Positions 53,681 through 63,071 of a stretch of 64,000 bases of DNA are shown here, piece by piece. The DNA lies in assembly GCF_013466425.1 (NCBI RefSeq), contig NZ_CP059165.1:5952001-6016000 (forward strand), given 5' to 3'. The DNA is from Mycobacterium vicinigordonae. GTDB taxonomy: Bacteria > Actinomycetota > Actinomycetes > Mycobacteriales > Mycobacteriaceae. Under the pieces are notes generated by a model. The model made no database searches and was not told the origin of the DNA. It worked only from the letters and a program-made list of their open reading frames with translations. The position numbers and the translations under genes are program-made. Positions within the stretch are counted from its first letter, which is position 1; each line of letters starts with the position of its first letter.

Positions 53681-54325
53681 ATGGCGAGGATCGACATCTC
53701 CGGGACCGTGCGCGAGCGCGCCGCCCGGGAATTGCGCGACCGCATCCTCACCGGCACGCTTCCAGCCGGAGCGCGGCTGGACCTCGACGCCATCACCGAG
53801 GAGTTCGCCACCAGCCGCACCCCGGTGCGCGAAGCGCTGCTGGAACTGTCATTCGAAGGCCTGGTCCGCGTGGCTCCGCGCAGTGGCGTCACCGTGATCG
53901 GCATCAGTCCTGAGGACGTGCTGGACAGCTTCACCATCCTGGGTGTGCTGACCGGCCAAGCGGCCGCCTGGGCTGCGCAGCGGGTGGAACCGGACGAGCT
54001 GGCCATGCTGCGCGAACTAGCCGCCGACGTGGCCGCCCGCTCTGGTGACGACAGCATTGGCGAGGCGAACTGGCACTTCCACCAGAAGATTCACCGCGCC
54101 GCGCATTCCCCGCGGCTGATGGCCCAGATCAAGCAGGCGGCGCGCGTGGTACCAACTAACTTTCTGACGCTGTTCCCGGACCACGAGAAGCACTCGCTCG
54201 ACGATCACCAGGCGCTGCTCAACGCGTTCGCGGACACCGACGCTGAGCGTGCCCGCACCATCGCCGAACGGCACGTGCTGGACGCCGGACGGTCATTGGC
54301 TAAGTGGCTGGAACAGCGCGGCTAA
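53681..54325 (+). CDS. GntR-family (FadR subfamily) regulator
   Basis: 214 residues. wHTH LRDRILTGTLPAGARLDLDA then ITEEFATSRTPVREAL, followed by an FCD helical ligand domain with metal-type His/Asp residues (EANWHFHQKIHRAAHS, ...HQALLNAF..., ERHVLDAG). Likely a repressor of the divergent LLM-CoA transferase-CitE genes. Confidence 0.9.
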   Translation: MARIDISGTVRERAARELRDRILTGTLPAGARLDLDAITEEFATSRTPVREALLELSFEGLVRVAPRSGVTVIGISPEDVLDSFTILGVLTGQAAAWAAQRVEPDELAMLRELAADVAARSGDDSIGEANWHFHQKIHRAAHSPRLMAQIKQAARVVPTNFLTLFPDHEKHSLDDHQALLNAFADTDAERARTIAERHVLDAGRSLAKWLEQRG

Positions 54326-54508
54326 ACCCATCTGGTCCGCGGGTTCGCGCAATGGTGAAAACTGTTGCGGGACCGCAATAGTATTTCCCAGGTCGGCGAA
54401 ATACGTTGCGCAGCTGTGATATACCGAAAGCGGATTTCTCCACCGACCACACTGGTCTACTCGCGGCCACAAGTCTTCGGATAGCTGAGGGATTCTCGGG
54501 ATGAACTT

Positions 54509-54530
54509 TTCTCCTCCGATCGGGGGAGAA
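54509..54530. promoter_or_regulatory. 22-bp palindrome in the gntR-araC gap
   Basis: ttctcctccga/tcgggggagaa: 11-bp arms without spacer, one mismatch. It lies in the 373-bp gap (54326-54698) that otherwise holds no clear gene. It is about 170 bp upstream of the AraC start and 180 bp downstream of gntR. It might be a regulator site or a terminator; no loop, so a hairpin would be less stable. Confidence 0.4.
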
Positions 54531-54698
54531 AGCCTGCCCACCCAGCCCCGAACACGGCGTGCAAACCCGAGCTTGTGATGTTGAAAGCTATTGATACTTA
54601 ACGCTTTAAAGAGACTCCACGGTTCGCCCTCGGCCGCGGACCACCGTTTCGGCGGAGTTGTCCGTGGCTTGGCAAGGACCCGTGACTGGCGATCGAAT

Positions 54699-55700
54699 GT
54701 GGTTACTATCGCCTTCCACGATACCGACGAGGGCAAGGCTGCAGCTTTCGTGAGTCAGAGATTCGCACAGGTCTTCACCGCCGACGAAGGTGCGGGCAAC
54801 CCGGTCCACATGCGGCGTCGGCAGCTGGGTTCGATGAGCTTCGACGAGCTTGAACTCGACTCCGAAATCCGCTACCGCATGGCTCCGCTGGACCGAATCG
54901 TTCTGACCCGGGTTCGCACCGGCTACATCGAGCTAGACCGGGCCGGCGGTCAAACCGAAGTCCTGACACCTGCTGACCAAGTGGTAGCCCTCCCCACCGA
55001 GAACCTAACCGTCGGGATGCGCGGCAGCTACGAGATGGTGACATTCAAGACGGCGGATCTGACCAAGGTGGCCGCCGCGGGAGCGACGGACCGCGGACCG
55101 GTGCGGTTGTTGTCCCCCCGCCCGGTGTCGGCTGCGACCGCCCAGCAACTCAGCTCGCTGATTGACTACCTGCGCGATCACATCCTCAGCCAGCCCGAAG
55201 CATGCGACTCGCCGGCCATTGCCAGCAACGCCGCGTCACTGCTGGCCGCCAGCGTGCTCAACACCTTTCACAGCACCGTGTCGACCAAGGCCGACCCGCT
55301 CGACCCAGTCAAGTCGAGCCTGATGCGGCGGGCCATCGCGTTCATCGACGAACGCGCGCACACCGACATTGCGCTCGACGACATCGCCGCCGCCATCCAC
55401 GTGACCCCACGCGGACTGCAGCACATGTTTCGTCGACAGCTGGGCTGCACGCCGATCAGCTATTTACGCCGGGTGCGCCTCAGCCGAGCGCACGAGGAGC
55501 TGCTGGACGCCGATCCTGCCACCGTCTCGGTCTCAGCGGTCGCCAGGCGCTGGGGATTCGCCCACGGCGGGCGGTTCGCGGCCTACTACCGACAGCACTA
55601 CGGCCAGCACCCACGGGTCACCCTGCACGGCCAGCCGGCGCCGCCTTCGCCGCCTTCGCCGAAGCCAAGGACTTCGGCATACGACGATATGCGACACTGA
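54699..55700 (+). CDS. AraC-family transcriptional regulator
   Basis: 333 residues. N-terminal cupin-type ligand domain and C-terminal double HTH: DIALDDIAAAIHVTPRGLQH then MFRRQLGCTPISYLRRVRLS, and VSAVARRWGFAHGGRFAAYYRQHYGQHP. A Pro-rich tail follows. The GTG at 54699 (VVTIAFHDTD) is my choice; an upstream in-frame TTG at 54591 exists. Converges on PE_PGRS with a terminator between. Confidence 0.88.
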   Translation: MVTIAFHDTDEGKAAAFVSQRFAQVFTADEGAGNPVHMRRRQLGSMSFDELELDSEIRYRMAPLDRIVLTRVRTGYIELDRAGGQTEVLTPADQVVALPTENLTVGMRGSYEMVTFKTADLTKVAAAGATDRGPVRLLSPRPVSAATAQQLSSLIDYLRDHILSQPEACDSPAIASNAASLLAASVLNTFHSTVSTKADPLDPVKSSLMRRAIAFIDERAHTDIALDDIAAAIHVTPRGLQHMFRRQLGCTPISYLRRVRLSRAHEELLDADPATVSVSAVARRWGFAHGGRFAAYYRQHYGQHPRVTLHGQPAPPSPPSPKPRTSAYDDMRH

Positions 55701-55758
55701 ATACCTCAGATTCCAGCGCGGACGAAATGCCCGTTTAGCGCAGAGGCTTTGTGGCCAC

Positions 55759-55783
55759 TGCGTCACCGACATTCCGTGACGCA
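55759..55783 (+). terminator. Short hairpin after araC
   Basis: tgcgtcac (55759-55766) and gtgacgca (55776-55783) pair perfectly around a 9-nt loop, about 58 bp after the araC stop. It is a weak terminator candidate compared with the larger hairpin downstream. Confidence 0.35.
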
Positions 55784-55888
55784 ACAGCTTTATCGGACCC
55801 GTCGCATTTGCACCCAGACAAATGTCGTCGTTGGTCGAAATCGCTATCGCTGCATTCAGCGATCATTCGCTTTTTCTTATTGAGGACA

Positions 55889-55949
55889 CCGAATCCCGGG
55901 TACACATTTCACCGCTGAGATTTGCGGTGAAATGGCTCCCGGGATTCGG
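55889..55949. terminator. Strong nested bidirectional hairpin between araC and PE_PGRS
   Basis: An outer perfect 12-bp stem (ccgaatcccggg at 55889-55900 with cccgggattcgg at 55938-55949) encloses a second perfect 10-bp stem (atttcaccgc at 55906-55915 with gcggtgaaat at 55924-55933) and an 8-nt loop. It lies 38 bp downstream of the PE_PGRS stop, in the convergent gap, and can fold on either strand. Confidence 0.75.
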
Positions 55950-55987
55950 TCCCGTCGCCCGCGGTCCGGCGCGAGTCCCGCCTGGGG

Positions 55988-58858
55988 CTACGGCGTACCG
56001 TCGGTCCCCGGTGTGCCGCTGCTGCCGGTTCCGCTACCAGCACCGGCGGTGCCGCCGGTGCCGCCCTGTGCGTGGGCACCGCCGGGGGCAGATGCGTTCC
56101 CGCCGTTGCCGCCGTTCCCGCCGGCGCCGTTCTGCTGGCCGCCGGCTCCGCCGGCGCCCCCGTTACCGCCGACGACCGTAGCGGTCGATGCGGTGTTGGT
56201 AGCGGCCCCGTCGCCGCCAGTGCCGCCATTTCCGCCCTTGCCGGCCCCGCCTCCGGCACCGGCGTCACCGCCACTACCGCCGGTCACGTTGCCCAGGCCA
56301 TTGCTGGACGCGCCGCCGCCGGCGCCGCCGTTACCACCCCATCCGGCCTGGGAGGTGGCGCCGCCGCCCGTGCCGCCAGCCCCGCCAGTGCCGCCGGCAC
56401 CACCGGTGGCCGCGGCCTGGGAGGCGGTATTGGAGACGGTCGCTAAGCCGCCGGCCGCGCCATCGCCGCCGCGCCCAAAGTTGATGCCTTGGCCACCGTT
56501 GCCGCCGCCCCCGCCGGTGGCGCTACCTGTGCCGTACGCCTCTGCGTTGCCCCCCAGGCCGCCGTCTGCGCCGTCGGAGATACCGCCTGTGTTGAGTACG
56601 CCGCCGTCGCCACCGCGTCCGCCGACCGCGCTCCCGCTGCCGTAGTTGAGTGCCCCTCCGCCCCTTCCACCGACAGCGTGCGAACCGTTGTCAGACGAAT
56701 AGCCGCCGGTGCCGCCTTGACCGCCAACGGCATTTGCGGCGGAGCTGGACGAACTGACGGTAGCCCTCCCGCCGTAGCCGGCGGCCCCACCGTCAGCGCC
56801 GGCACCTCCGTTACCGCCCGCGCCACCGGTAACCGTGCCGGCGGCGGTCGTGGTCGAACTGTTGGCCTGGCCCCCGGCACCGCCGCGGCCGCCGTTGGCG
56901 GCTGCCGCGCCGCCGTCCCCGCCGTGGCCGCCGGTGGTCGCACCCGTGCCCGCGTTGTACGCATTGCCGCCGACGCCGCCGTCGCCGGCCGGGTTGCTGC
57001 CGGTGCCGCCACTGCCGCCATTGCCTCCGGCGCCGCCGGTCGCGCTGCCGATACCCCCGGGGTCGTTGATGTTGGCGTCACCGCCCGCACCGCCGGTGCC
57101 GGCGAAATTGTTACCAGCGGCGCTGCCACCCACGCCACCCTTACCGCCGGTGGCATTCAGGGTCCCGGAGCCGAAGGACGCGCCACCCTTCCCGCCGTCG
57201 CCGGCGTGGCCGAAGCCATTACCAGCGCCGACGCTGCCGCCGTCGCCGCCATTGCCACCGACGCCGCCGTTGCCGGATTGACCGCCGTCGCCGCCGTCGC
57301 CGGCGGTGTAGTTCGGGAAGTTCAAGTCGCCGTAGCCGTTGCCGCCGTTGCCGCCGTTGCCGCCCGCCAACTGCCTGCCAGAAAGGCCATCAGCGCCGGA
57401 ATTGGCTCCGATGCCACCGGCAGCGCCACCAATGCCACCAGCACCGGCAGCGCCGGGATTGGCGCCATTGCCGCCCAGCCCGCCGTTGATGTTGCTCGCG
57501 TCGCCGTTGCCGCCGTTGCCGCCGTTGCCGCCGGCTCCGGCGGCACCCCCGGTCCCGCCTGCGCCGCCGTCACCGTTGGCGCCGTCGGGGCTCAACAGCC
57601 AGCCACCCTTGCCGCCGGCGCCACCAGCACCACCGTTGCCGCCCGCCGCTCCGTTTCCGCCCAAACCACCCTGGCCTCCGGCACGGCCAGCGCTGGTGGT
57701 GCTGTAGCCGGCGCCGCCGGCACCACCCGCACCGCCGGTCCCACCGGCACCGCCCTCACCACCCATTCCGCCATGCCCCCACAGCCAGCCACCGTCGCCA
57801 CCGCGGCCGCCGATCCCACCATCACCGGCAGCGGTGCCGCTGGTTCCGGCGCCACCAGTCGTGTTCTGCGGGCTGCCGCTGTTGCCGGCCCCGCCGTTGG
57901 TGCCGTCGCCACCCCCGCCGCCGATTCCACCGTTGCCCCCGCCGCCCAGTAGTGCCCCACCGTGACCACCGGTACCGCCGGTGCCGCCGACGCCCTGTGC
58001 GCTACCGAGCCCCCCGGCGCCTCCGTCGCCGCCATGACCCCAGATCCAGCCGCCGCGCCCGCCGGTGCCGCCATCTGCACCGTTGAGCATGCTGCCGCCC
58101 GCGCTACCACCGGAGCCGCCGGCACCACCCGAGCCCAGCAGGTACCCGCCGTTGCCGCCGGTTCCGCCGACCGCCCCGGTGCCACCGGCGCCACCGGTTC
58201 CGCCCTTACCGAACAAAGTCGCCGACCCGCCAGTACCACCGACCCCGTTCACACCACCAGCACCGCCACCCCCGCCGTTGCCATACAGCCAGCCCCCAGA
58301 CCCACCATGACCACCCGCGGCGCCCGAACCCCCCGCGCCGCCAGCCCCACCATGACCGATCAATCCCGCAGATCCACCGGCTCCCCCGGTCTGGCCCGCG
58401 GCGCCGGACCCGCCACTGCCCCCGTTGCCCCACAGCAAGCCACCATCAGCACCGGCCTGACCCGTGCCGGCTGCACCATTAGCACCATTACCGATCAGCG
58501 GGCGACCGAACAAATACTCCGTCGGCGCATTGATCAACCCGAACAACTCGAACCCGCCACCACCCAGCGACGCCAGGTTCACCGCCTCCGCAGACCCGTA
58601 TGTACTACCCGCCCCCGCCAGCGACTCCACGAACTGCGCATGAAACGCGGCCGCCTGCGAACTGACCGCCTGAAACTGCTGCCCGTGGCCCGAGAACAGC
58701 GCCGCAATCGCGGCGGAAACCTCATCGCCCGCGGCCGCCGCAATCTGCGTGGTCGAGGCCGCCGCGCTCGAACCAGCCTCGGCCAACGACGACCCGATGC
58801 CGGCCACATCCGACGCCGCCGACGCCAAGAGCTCCGGACCCACCAAGACAAACGACAT
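55988..58858 (-). CDS. PE_PGRS family protein (large)
   Basis: 956 residues. PE domain ([20 protein letters not shown]...), the [16 protein letters not shown] linker and a very long Gly-Gly-Ala/Gly-Gly-Asn repeat region, ending [14 protein letters not shown]. No C-terminal propeller, unlike the two copies at 6-10 kb. GGGAGG precedes ATG 58858. Probably exported to the surface by an ESX system. Repeat-rich DNA produces long proline-rich shadow frames on the other strand. Confidence 0.93.
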   Translation of the reverse strand: MSFVLVGPELLASAASDVAGIGSSLAEAGSSAAASTTQIAAAAGDEVSAAIAALFSGHGQQFQAVSSQAAAFHAQFVESLAGAGSTYGSAEAVNLASLGGGGFELFGLINAPTEYLFGRPLIGNGANGAAGTGQAGADGGLLWGNGGSGGSGAAGQTGGAGGSAGLIGHGGAGGAGGSGAAGGHGGSGGWLYGNGGGGGAGGVNGVGGTGGSATLFGKGGTGGAGGTGAVGGTGGNGGYLLGSGGAGGSGGSAGGSMLNGADGGTGGRGGWIWGHGGDGGAGGLGSAQGVGGTGGTGGHGGALLGGGGNGGIGGGGGDGTNGGAGNSGSPQNTTGGAGTSGTAAGDGGIGGRGGDGGWLWGHGGMGGEGGAGGTGGAGGAGGAGYSTTSAGRAGGQGGLGGNGAAGGNGGAGGAGGKGGWLLSPDGANGDGGAGGTGGAAGAGGNGGNGGNGDASNINGGLGGNGANPGAAGAGGIGGAAGGIGANSGADGLSGRQLAGGNGGNGGNGYGDLNFPNYTAGDGGDGGQSGNGGVGGNGGDGGSVGAGNGFGHAGDGGKGGASFGSGTLNATGGKGGVGGSAAGNNFAGTGGAGGDANINDPGGIGSATGGAGGNGGSGGTGSNPAGDGGVGGNAYNAGTGATTGGHGGDGGAAAANGGRGGAGGQANSSTTTAAGTVTGGAGGNGGAGADGGAAGYGGRATVSSSSSAANAVGGQGGTGGYSSDNGSHAVGGRGGGALNYGSGSAVGGRGGDGGVLNTGGISDGADGGLGGNAEAYGTGSATGGGGGNGGQGINFGRGGDGAAGGLATVSNTASQAAATGGAGGTGGAGGTGGGATSQAGWGGNGGAGGGASSNGLGNVTGGSGGDAGAGGGAGKGGNGGTGGDGAATNTASTATVVGGNGGAGGAGGQQNGAGGNGGNGGNASAPGGAHAQGGTGGTAGAGSGTGSSGTPGTDGTP

Positions 58859-59186
58859 TTCAAACCTCCCAGCAGAGCCCGACGAATTGCCAGGTGCGCG
58901 GTTACCTGATTGGCGAAGTGAAGCAATAAATCCCGCCGGGTGGCGACGTATTCGATATACGATGCCGCGGTCGGACAAAGATCGTCGTTCTCTGGATAAG
59001 CCTGCATTTCCTGTTGCACTTACGTACCGAATTGATTCCTGATATTCGTGCTGAGTTTCAGCCCCAAACAGGGGCGCCGACGGAACGGCGCGCCATGGTT
59101 TCCCGACGTCGGATCGCATCGCTCGGCCGCGACACAGCTACCGTCACCGCAGGCGCCGGACAGCGTGGCGTGAGTATTTTCGTAAG
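58859..59186. other. Divergent intergenic region between PE_PGRS and the NRPS-like gene
   Basis: 328 bp with no gene I can support. It should contain two divergent promoters. A weak 'aagg' is near the NRPS GTG at 59187. Low-GC stretches occur at about 58920-58970 and 59000-59045. No sigma motif is clear. Confidence 0.4.
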
Positions 59187-62100
59187 GTGCCCGAGACTCC
59201 CGCGCAGTACCTGCTGTCGGCGCACGCGCCGAGCCCGCGCACGCTTATCGACATCATCAACGAGACGGCCGCGCGCCATCCTGATGCCGCCGCGATTGAC
59301 GACGGCGAGGTGCAGCTCACCTACCGCGAGTTACTCGAGGACATGGCCGACAGCGTGCGGTGGCTGGCCGCCCGGGGCATCGGCCGAGGCGACCGCATCG
59401 GCATCCGGATGCCCTCGGGCAGTTATTCGCTGTACGTCGCGATCCTGTCGGTGCTGGCGGCCGGTGCCGCCTACGTGCCCGTAGACGCCGACGATCCAGA
59501 CGAGCGGGCCGAGTTGGTCTTCAATGCAGCCAATGTTGTCGCGGTAATCACCGACAAGGGCATCGAACGCACCCTCGGCGCTTCCCGCGGCTGGCGGGCC
59601 GGGGCACCGCTGGCCCGCGACGATGCGTGGATCATCTTCACCTCTGGCTCCACCGGCACCCCCAAGGGTGTGGCCGTTACGCATCGCAGCGCGGCCGCGT
59701 TCGTCGACGCCGAAGCGCAACTGTTCTTGCAGGAAAATCCGATTGGGCCGGGCGACCGGGTGCTGGCCGGGCTGTCGGTGGCGTTCGACGCGTCGTGCGA
59801 GGAGATGTGGCTGGCGTGGCGGCACGGCGCCTGCCTGGTCCCGGCGCCGCGGTCGTTGGTGCGTAGCGGGATGGACCTGGGCCCCTGGCTGGTGACTCGC
59901 GACGTGACGGTGGTGTCCACGGTGCCGTCACTGGCGTCCCTATGGCCCGCCGAAGCGCTGGAAGCGGTGCGGCTGTTGATCTTCGGCGGTGAGTCCTGCC
60001 CACCCGAGCTCGCCGCGCGGCTGGCAGTGGAGGGCCGCGAGGTGTGGAATACCTACGGCCCCACCGAGGCAACCGTGGTCGCCTGCGCCGCCCGGTTGGA
60101 CGGCTCGGAGGTGAGCATCGGACTGCCGCTGGCGGGCTGGGATCTGGCGGTAGTCGATGACGAAGGCGAGCCGGTCGACTACTGCGCGACCGGTGAACTG
60201 GTGATCGGCGGGGTGGGCCTGGCGCGATACCTCGACGAGGACAAAGACGCCGAAAAGTACGCTCCCATGGCCACATTGGGCTGGCGGCGAGCGTACCGCA
60301 GCGGCGACCTGGTGCGGCTGGAACGCGACGGACTGTACTTCTGCGGCCGCCGCGACGACCAGGTGAAGGTTGGCGGCCGGCGCATCGAACTCGGCGAGGT
60401 GGACGCGGCGCTGGTGAACCTGCCGGGTGTCAGCGGCGCCGCGGCCGCGGTACGACGCACTAGCAGCGGCACCTCGGTGTTGGTCGGGTACCTGGTCAGT
60501 GCCCAGCCGGAATTCGATATCGCCAAGGCGCGCACCGAACTTGCCGAGCATCTTCCCGCCGCGCTGGTGCCCCGCCTGGTGCGCGTCGAGGCGTTACCGA
60601 CCCGCACCTCGGGCAAGGTGGACCGGGATGCGCTGCCGTGGCCGCCACCGGGCGGCACCGACGACACCCCCGAGCTGGCTGGCACGGCCGGCGCGCTAGC
60701 CGCAATGTGGCGGGATTTGCTAGGCGCGGAAGTGGCTGGCCCGCAAGCGGATTTCTTCGCTCTCGGCGGTGGTTCGCTGGCCGCCGCGCAACTGGTCGCC
60801 ACGCTGCGCAGGCAGTACCCGCAGATCACCGTCGCCGACCTCTACGACCATCCGCGGCTGGGATCGCTCGCCGGTTTCCTCGACGAGCAGGAGGCGCCGC
60901 CGCGAGTCACTGAGCGGGTGGTGCGGCCGCTCCCCCGCCGCACACAGTTGGCCCAGCTGATATTGGCGTTGCCGTTGGCAACGCTGGCCGGGCTGCAATG
61001 GGTTACCTGGCTGGCATTGGGGAATAACATCGCCCGTGCGCTGCATGTGGTGCCTTGGACGGTCGCAGTCAACTGGTGGCTGGTGGCTGCCGCGTTCATC
61101 CTGTTCGTCACGCCGCTGGGCAGAATGGGTAGCACGGTGCTGTGTGCCCGTCTGCTGCTGCGCAACGTCAAACCCGGCAGCTACCCGCGTGGTGGTTCGG
61201 TGCATCTACGCGTCTGGTTCACCGAGCGGATGGCCGCCGCCAGTGGGGCCGAAAACCTCGCGGGCGCACCGTGGCTGGTCTACTACGCTCGCGCGCTGGG
61301 AGCCGAGATCGGCAAAGGCGTCGACCTGCATTCGATGCCGCCGGTGACCGGCCTGCTCAAGGTCGGGCAGCACAGCGCGATCGAGCCCGAGGTGGACCTG
61401 TGCGGACATTGGGTCGACGGGGACCTGTTCCACGTCGGCACCATCACCATCGGCAACGACGCGACCATCGGCGCCCGGACCACCCTGCTGCCCGGCGCAG
61501 TCGTCGGCAAGAACGCCGATGTGGCACCGGGTTCCGGTGTAGTCGACAAGATCAAGAACGGCCAGTACTGGAAGGGCTCACCGGCCGCGAAATCCGGTCG
61601 GGTCAAGCATCCGTGGCCCGACGAGCGACCTCCGCTGCGATCCTATTGGGTAGCCGGGTACGGGGTGACGTCGATGTTGTTGGCAGGCCTGCCGCTACTC
61701 GCCGCTGCGGTCGGGTTGACCGTACTCGGATTGGCGGTGCACCACACCCGCAGCCTGCCGCAGGCGGTGCTGCCCGCACTGGCTTGGACACCGGTGGCCA
61801 CACTCGTCGCGGTGGCCGTATACGCGGCGGCGACAGTGGTGTCGGTGCGCGCGTTGTCGATCGGCCTACGCGAGGGATACCACCCGGTGCGCAGCCGCGC
61901 CGGATGGCAGCTGTGGACCACCGAACGGCTGATGGACGCGGCCCGCAACTACCTGTTCCCGCTGTATGCCAGCCTGTTCACGCCGATCTGGCTGCGCATA
62001 CTCGGCGCGCGGGTCGGGCGCGGCACCGAGATCTCCACGGTGTTACTCACACCCAAGTTCGCCGTCATCGAGGACGGCGCGTTCCTGGCCGACGACACCA

Positions 62101-63071
62101 TGGTCGCTTCGTATGAGCTTGGGGGCGGCTGGATTTACGCCGCGGAAACCACGGTCGGGCGGCGCGCCTTTCTGGGTAACTCGGGAATCACCCAGCCGGG
62201 CCGCCGGGTGCCCGACGACGGCCTGGTCGCCGTGTTGTCAGCGACGCCGCCCAAGGCTAAGCGTGGCTCGTCTTGGCTGGGCAGTCCGCCGATGCGACTG
62301 CGTCGGCGTCCCGTCGAGGCCGACGAGGAAACCACCTACGCTCCGCCGACCCGGTTAAAGGTGATGCGGGCCGCGGTAGAGATTTGCCGTTTGGTGCCGA
62401 TGATGATCACGGCCGCGATCGGCCTGGCGATGTTGGGCGGACTGCAGTTCCTTACGGCCTTCGGGATCTGGTGGGCAGCGTTGGGCGGCGGGCTGGTCAT
62501 GCTGTCCGCAGGTGCGGTGGCCGCAGCGGTAACGGTGGCAGCGAAGTGGCTGCTGATCGGTCGGGTCCGCGCGCGTGAATATCCGCTGTGGTCATCCTTC
62601 GTTTGGCGCAACGAACTCGCTGACACGTTCGTGGAAACAGTTGCCGCGCCATGGTTTGCGCGCGCGGCCGCGGGTACGCCGGCATTGAACCTGTGGTTGC
62701 GGGGACTGGGTGCGGCGATCGGGCGCGGAGTCTGGTGTGAAACCTACTGGCTTCCCGAGGCCGACCTGGTCACCCTCGGCGCGGGCAGCACCGTCAACCG
62801 TGGGTGTGTGGTGCAGACCCACCTGTTCCACGACCGGATCATGCGAATGGACACCGTCGTGCTGGAGCCCGGTTCCACGCTGGGCCCGCACTGCGTTGCG
62901 TTGCCCGCGGCCCGGCTGGGCGCCGGCGCTTCCGTCGGCCCCGCCTCACTGGTGGTCAGGGGCGACGAGGTGCCCGGATCGACGCGTTGGCAAGGCAATC
63001 CGGTGCGGCCGTGGAAACCCACCCGGAAGAAAGGGCGCAAGAACGCCGACGTTGAAGGAACCGCGGCGTGA
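59187..63071 (+). CDS. Pls/PosA-like membrane non-ribosomal peptide synthetase
   Basis: 1294 residues. Adenylation domain about 10-485: A3 FTSGSTGTPKG (151-161), A4 AFDASCEEMW with Asp201 aligning with the amino-group-binding Asp235 of GrsA and Glu205 at the 239 position, YGPTEAT, and the catalytic Lys in SGKVDRDAL. Thiolation domain about 495-570 with the phosphopantetheine Ser530 in FFALGGGSL. Then three hydrophobic-pair units, six transmembrane helices in all, each followed by a left-handed beta-helix (hexapeptide-like) domain. This is the layout of epsilon-poly-L-lysine synthase, which makes a short isopeptide polymer in the membrane. The Glu at 239 hints at a basic amino acid. Coupled to the M1 peptidase by GTGA (63068-63071). 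Confidence 0.9.
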   Translation: MPETPAQYLLSAHAPSPRTLIDIINETAARHPDAAAIDDGEVQLTYRELLEDMADSVRWLAARGIGRGDRIGIRMPSGSYSLYVAILSVLAAGAAYVPVDADDPDERAELVFNAANVVAVITDKGIERTLGASRGWRAGAPLARDDAWIIFTSGSTGTPKGVAVTHRSAAAFVDAEAQLFLQENPIGPGDRVLAGLSVAFDASCEEMWLAWRHGACLVPAPRSLVRSGMDLGPWLVTRDVTVVSTVPSLASLWPAEALEAVRLLIFGGESCPPELAARLAVEGREVWNTYGPTEATVVACAARLDGSEVSIGLPLAGWDLAVVDDEGEPVDYCATGELVIGGVGLARYLDEDKDAEKYAPMATLGWRRAYRSGDLVRLERDGLYFCGRRDDQVKVGGRRIELGEVDAALVNLPGVSGAAAAVRRTSSGTSVLVGYLVSAQPEFDIAKARTELAEHLPAALVPRLVRVEALPTRTSGKVDRDALPWPPPGGTDDTPELAGTAGALAAMWRDLLGAEVAGPQADFFALGGGSLAAAQLVATLRRQYPQITVADLYDHPRLGSLAGFLDEQEAPPRVTERVVRPLPRRTQLAQLILALPLATLAGLQWVTWLALGNNIARALHVVPWTVAVNWWLVAAAFILFVTPLGRMGSTVLCARLLLRNVKPGSYPRGGSVHLRVWFTERMAAASGAENLAGAPWLVYYARALGAEIGKGVDLHSMPPVTGLLKVGQHSAIEPEVDLCGHWVDGDLFHVGTITIGNDATIGARTTLLPGAVVGKNADVAPGSGVVDKIKNGQYWKGSPAAKSGRVKHPWPDERPPLRSYWVAGYGVTSMLLAGLPLLAAAVGLTVLGLAVHHTRSLPQAVLPALAWTPVATLVAVAVYAAATVVSVRALSIGLREGYHPVRSRAGWQLWTTERLMDAARNYLFPLYASLFTPIWLRILGARVGRGTEISTVLLTPKFAVIEDGAFLADDTMVASYELGGGWIYAAETTVGRRAFLGNSGITQPGRRVPDDGLVAVLSATPPKAKRGSSWLGSPPMRLRRRPVEADEETTYAPPTRLKVMRAAVEICRLVPMMITAAIGLAMLGGLQFLTAFGIWWAALGGGLVMLSAGAVAAAVTVAAKWLLIGRVRAREYPLWSSFVWRNELADTFVETVAAPWFARAAAGTPALNLWLRGLGAAIGRGVWCETYWLPEADLVTLGAGSTVNRGCVVQTHLFHDRIMRMDTVVLEPGSTLGPHCVALPAARLGAGASVGPASLVVRGDEVPGSTRWQGNPVRPWKPTRKKGRKNADVEGTAA

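Noticed and set aside
56489..57952. 487-codon plus-strand ORF opposite the large PE_PGRS gene
   Set aside because: Low-complexity Ala/Gly/Val shadow of the PGRS coding strand.
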